DNA from: Panorpa germanica
Lineage: Eukaryota > Arthropoda > Insecta > Mecoptera > Panorpidae
NCBI GenBank assembly: GCA_963678705.1
Contig: OY783217.1
Location: 6,138,001-6,202,000 of the forward strand
DNA: 64,000 nt
Reading direction: 5' to 3'
This document shows positions 60,991-64,000 of this stretch, piece after piece. The translations under genes were made by a program, and so were the position numbers. Numbering within the stretch: the first letter of the stretch is position 1; each line of letters begins with the position of its first letter. Under the pieces are notes generated by a model that was not told where the DNA came from, made no database searches, and saw only the letters and a program-made list of their open reading frames with translations.

Positions 60991-63257
60991 GGCTTGAGAT
61001 AAAGTTAATCAATGTTGAAATACTTAGCACGGTGTAAATTAGCTTAAAGCTAATTAAATAAAATGTTAGTAGACTACTTTAAAGGTAATGAAAGTTAATA
61101 AAATGAGGTATAAGGTAACTAAAAACCATGTTTAGTGTTTAGCTGGAATATACTCAAAAATGAATGTTCGATTTAGCAATTTATGAAATAAATGAATCTT
61201 TCTGAATATGATGGAAAGTATTTCTAAGTTGAAAATTGTTTAAGTAGTCAATTAATTAGTTGCTTTGAGAACTCAACTTAGATCAAAAAAGTTTACTCAT
61301 TCGCAAGTAAGAGTATGGCTTTAGAAACTTTGCTATTATTGTTGTATAACTGTAATTTATTTAATAAGGCACGGATTGATGAAATTCTAACATCATATAT
61401 TACATAAGAAATAATAATACACGAGAATTTCATATTAACAATCTTAAGATATTAATGGATAAATACAATTAACTAATAGAATTAGAAACTTTGGAAAAAC
61501 TTTGACAAACTTTAAGCATACTTAAAGTTTTAGTATAATATATGAGTGTGTTGTATATTGTAAGTATAAATGGATTTTTTTTTAATTATTTAACATCAGT
61601 CTATTTATACCGACATTCATGACTAAATAACGTCAACTTATGGACAAAAATATATAAATGTTGGATGTCGCATGTTTAAGTCGCACCAGCGTATACGGGG
61701 CACAACATTCACGTGTTTCTAAGGACTAGTGAGCGCATATTTCAAACTAATAACTCAACTCGGTGTGTACAGCGCATACCAAAAATAAATAAATGAATAT
61801 ATTTCGTTAATGATAGTCAAAAACCCCACATTAACTAGTGTCCATGTCCGCTCCTTTGGGATGTGACACACATTTATATAAATAACAATTTTTAAAATAT
61901 AATTACCCCAAAAGTGTCTGTCAAAAGCAAATGCAAAAAAAAAAGAAGAAATAAAACCGCAAACCCTTTAAATATTTAAATATTCTTTGATAAATTATCT
62001 TAATATTTTACTCAGAGTTTAAAAATAATAAAACTCTTTCTGAGTAATTATCGTTTAAAGCAGTGAAGGAAAATTTAGCAACTGGATATGTTAGGGCCAG
62101 GTTAGCAAGAGTAATGAGATCTGGAGAAATTAAATGTACCTAATCAAACGGTTATCTTTTTTAGATCTCGTCGTGGACGTTTGATTGAAATGTTTGTACC
62201 CAGCGTGGGAGTAAAATATTGGAAAATTAACATGGCAAGTTTCCTGCTACACGGTGGAACGAATGTTTGATCCGAATGATTTATTTAGTTGATTAATTTG
62301 TTGATATTATTGACACTGACACAGTTTAACAAAAACTTTCAAGTAAATAAATAAACACTCAAGTATAAAACATTCCTTTGTTGGACGATTCGTGCAGTAG
62401 TGCATGACATGTGGATAAATGTGTGGTGGGGGTAGAAAAATCCTTTTGACACGAGTCAAAAACCGACAACACCCCGAACTTCTTTAACGTGAATGTTGGA
62501 AGGTGTTCGTAGCATCGTTTGGTGCCGGCAACAGAATAAATTGTATCTATTCAAACCAGTACTTTTAACGCAAGAACAATTATATCTAGTAATAATTGAA
62601 ACGAATTTTTAGAGCCCATGTTTTGCCGGAATTGTGCAAATATAAAATACGAAGTAAAATAATAGTAAACATAAATTATAATTCAATTTATATATCTCTA
62701 TAACACTCTACAAAATAATACAATAATTATATTACAATTAATGTGAAATATAACCTAGTAGTTCAAAACATATATAACAGCAACATAAATTAGAAAAAAA
62801 GGAGAGTAGGACTCGCATTATCGACGTTACGTCACTGTGCGGATGTCAAACCCATTGTGGATATTCCACGAGTATATTTGGCACTAAAACCTCACTTTGT
62901 TTATAACTGATATCCATTACAAACAGTTACAAAGAGCTAAAGATATAAAGATGAACAGAGAGAGAAGTAGTGGTGGCCATCTCCGGAGCTTTGCAATATT
63001 TTTGCTTTTGAACGAGTCGTTAAACATAATGGTCAGCTAGCTACCCAGGTCATTAGCTAGAAGCTGAACTTCACGACAATGTATAATTACTCTATACTAG
63101 GACTACGTGAAATATTTCGAAGAAAACTAGAAAAAAATTATGTACAAATGTGTTAACAGTTACTAATTTCAAGTTATTAATTATGTAGCTGTATATGGCG
63201 GCATAGATATCGATCCCCAAACTAGCGCTATATTATCTGAGTTTGTTTAATATTGTA
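60991..63257. other. AT-rich non-coding stretch
   Basis: No gene supported. Contains repeat G copy 3 at 61649-61715. Confidence 0.6.
61649..61715 (+). repeat. Repeat family G, copy 3
   Basis: AATATATAAATGTTGGATGTCGCATGTTTAAGTCGCACCAGCGTATACG, sharing its first half with 9060-9082 and the rest with 44302-44340. Confidence 0.6.
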
Positions 63258-63335
63258 GATAAATTGATTATGTACTTACATAACCATAAAACCTTACTAG
63301 GCAGTAATATAATAAACATGTATATGAAATGATGA
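63258..63335 (+). repeat. Repeat family F, copy 5
   Basis: GATAAATTGATTATGTACTTACATAACCATAAAACCTTACTAGGCAGTA aligns with the copies at 14340 and 28125. Confidence 0.55.
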
Positions 63336-64000
63336 TAGTAATTAATTACTTATAAGTTTTTAGCCCTGCAAAAAGTTATGCTAGCGGAGCATAGGTTATG
63401 TAGAACGTTAAAATTATCAAGGAAAACAAATGGACTATATGTTACGAAAATTATTACACGGGATTTGAATTCCTTTTCAAAACACATCTTAAAATATGCT
63501 TCAGAAATGTTACGAAGTTTTTTAAAGAGTCTCTTTGTTGAATTTATTTCTTTACTGGTTCATAATAAATGAATTCTAATCTCTCTAGTATTCGTAATGT
63601 AAGATTCACTGACTACAATTTATCTATTAGGACAACCGTTAACGGAATTGATGAAGTAATACATAATTGAATTATCAATTCTGAGATAGATATAAATTAA
63701 TGGCTAAAATTAGTACTCCATAATTGAATTAGAGTATTAAGACCTCTATAATATATTGGTTACTGTAGTATAGTATATTTAATTAACAATACAATTATTC
63801 TATAAATCAATTTACCAATCAATTACCTCATTTCAATTAAACAATCACCACAACATAAATTAATCAAATCGATTTAATATTAAATCAGAATAATATCTGT
63901 CAGGCGAATGATTGTTTGTGGTTAAGTACACGAGAACTGGTGAACTGTTTCATTATTGATATGCAAATTGCTAATCCAAATACAATCTCAAATCTGTTAC
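63336..64000. other. AT-rich non-coding stretch
   Basis: A 64-codon frame at 63378-63572 has a plausible amino-acid mix but no recognisable domain or splice context. Nothing else is seen. Confidence 0.6.

Noticed and set aside
1..64000. CRISPR arrays, bacterial operons, rRNA genes or telomeric TTAGG arrays
   Set aside because: None seen; repeats found are dispersed, inverted or simple, not regularly spaced with unique spacers.

Overview
The window is eukaryotic nuclear DNA, very AT-rich (roughly 30% GC by eye) and almost entirely non-coding. Its decayed mobile elements point to an arthropod, most likely an insect. They include mariner transposase fragments with the N-terminus MEKSEFRVLIKHC and the C-terminus LEGIKKLEKRW, pieces of Jockey/R1-type non-LTR retrotransposons, a tRNA-derived SINE, and several short inverted-repeat (MITE-like) families. 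I see no bacterial or organellar genes, rRNA, CRISPR array, intact tRNA or intact transposon. Species cannot be named from the sequence.

No long gene is present. The best protein-coding candidate is a short exon on the + strand (48379-48462): an AG acceptor, a stop codon directly before an ATG, 26 sense codons with ordinary GC-bearing codon use, and a consensus GTAAGA donor in phase 0. About 28 kb upstream (19821-20043) is a TATA box followed by about 190 ATG-free bases and three consensus 5' splice sites within about 50 bp. That looks like a promoter with an untranslated first exon. An economical but unproven reading is that much of the window is intron of one + strand gene whose later exons lie beyond position 64000.

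Layout. 1-5200: AT-rich, with a few short repeats. 5201-13200: an internally deleted mariner (5201-5790) and two half copies of the same family (10712-10924 and 13036-13200). 18855-19712: an inverted-repeat element just upstream of the putative promoter. 21500-22192: a SINE and a palindromic MITE. 26485-27114 and 38543-39181: two copies, in opposite orientation, of a roughly 630-bp element with terminal inverted repeats. 28890-31655: LINE debris. 33660-34367: an unrecognised decayed coding region. 34905-37440: a pyrimidine-rich repeat and a tandem MITE pair. 40790-45140: more repeats and GC-rich islands, including a near-perfect palindrome at 43763. 47380-48175: minus-strand LINE-like debris just before the exon. 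51493-51790: the 3' end of a mariner transposase on the minus strand. 53301-58009: more MITE and mariner copies. 58950-59215: a Jockey-like ORF2 tail. 60604-60990: an approximately 82-bp tandem repeat.

Among unexplained signals, the octamer TACGAGTA (or its complement TACTCGTA) occurs at least 16 times where about two or three would be expected. AGCT-centred motifs cluster in 54390-55045. No new defence or metabolic system is visible. The value here is in repeat families and one likely gene fragment.
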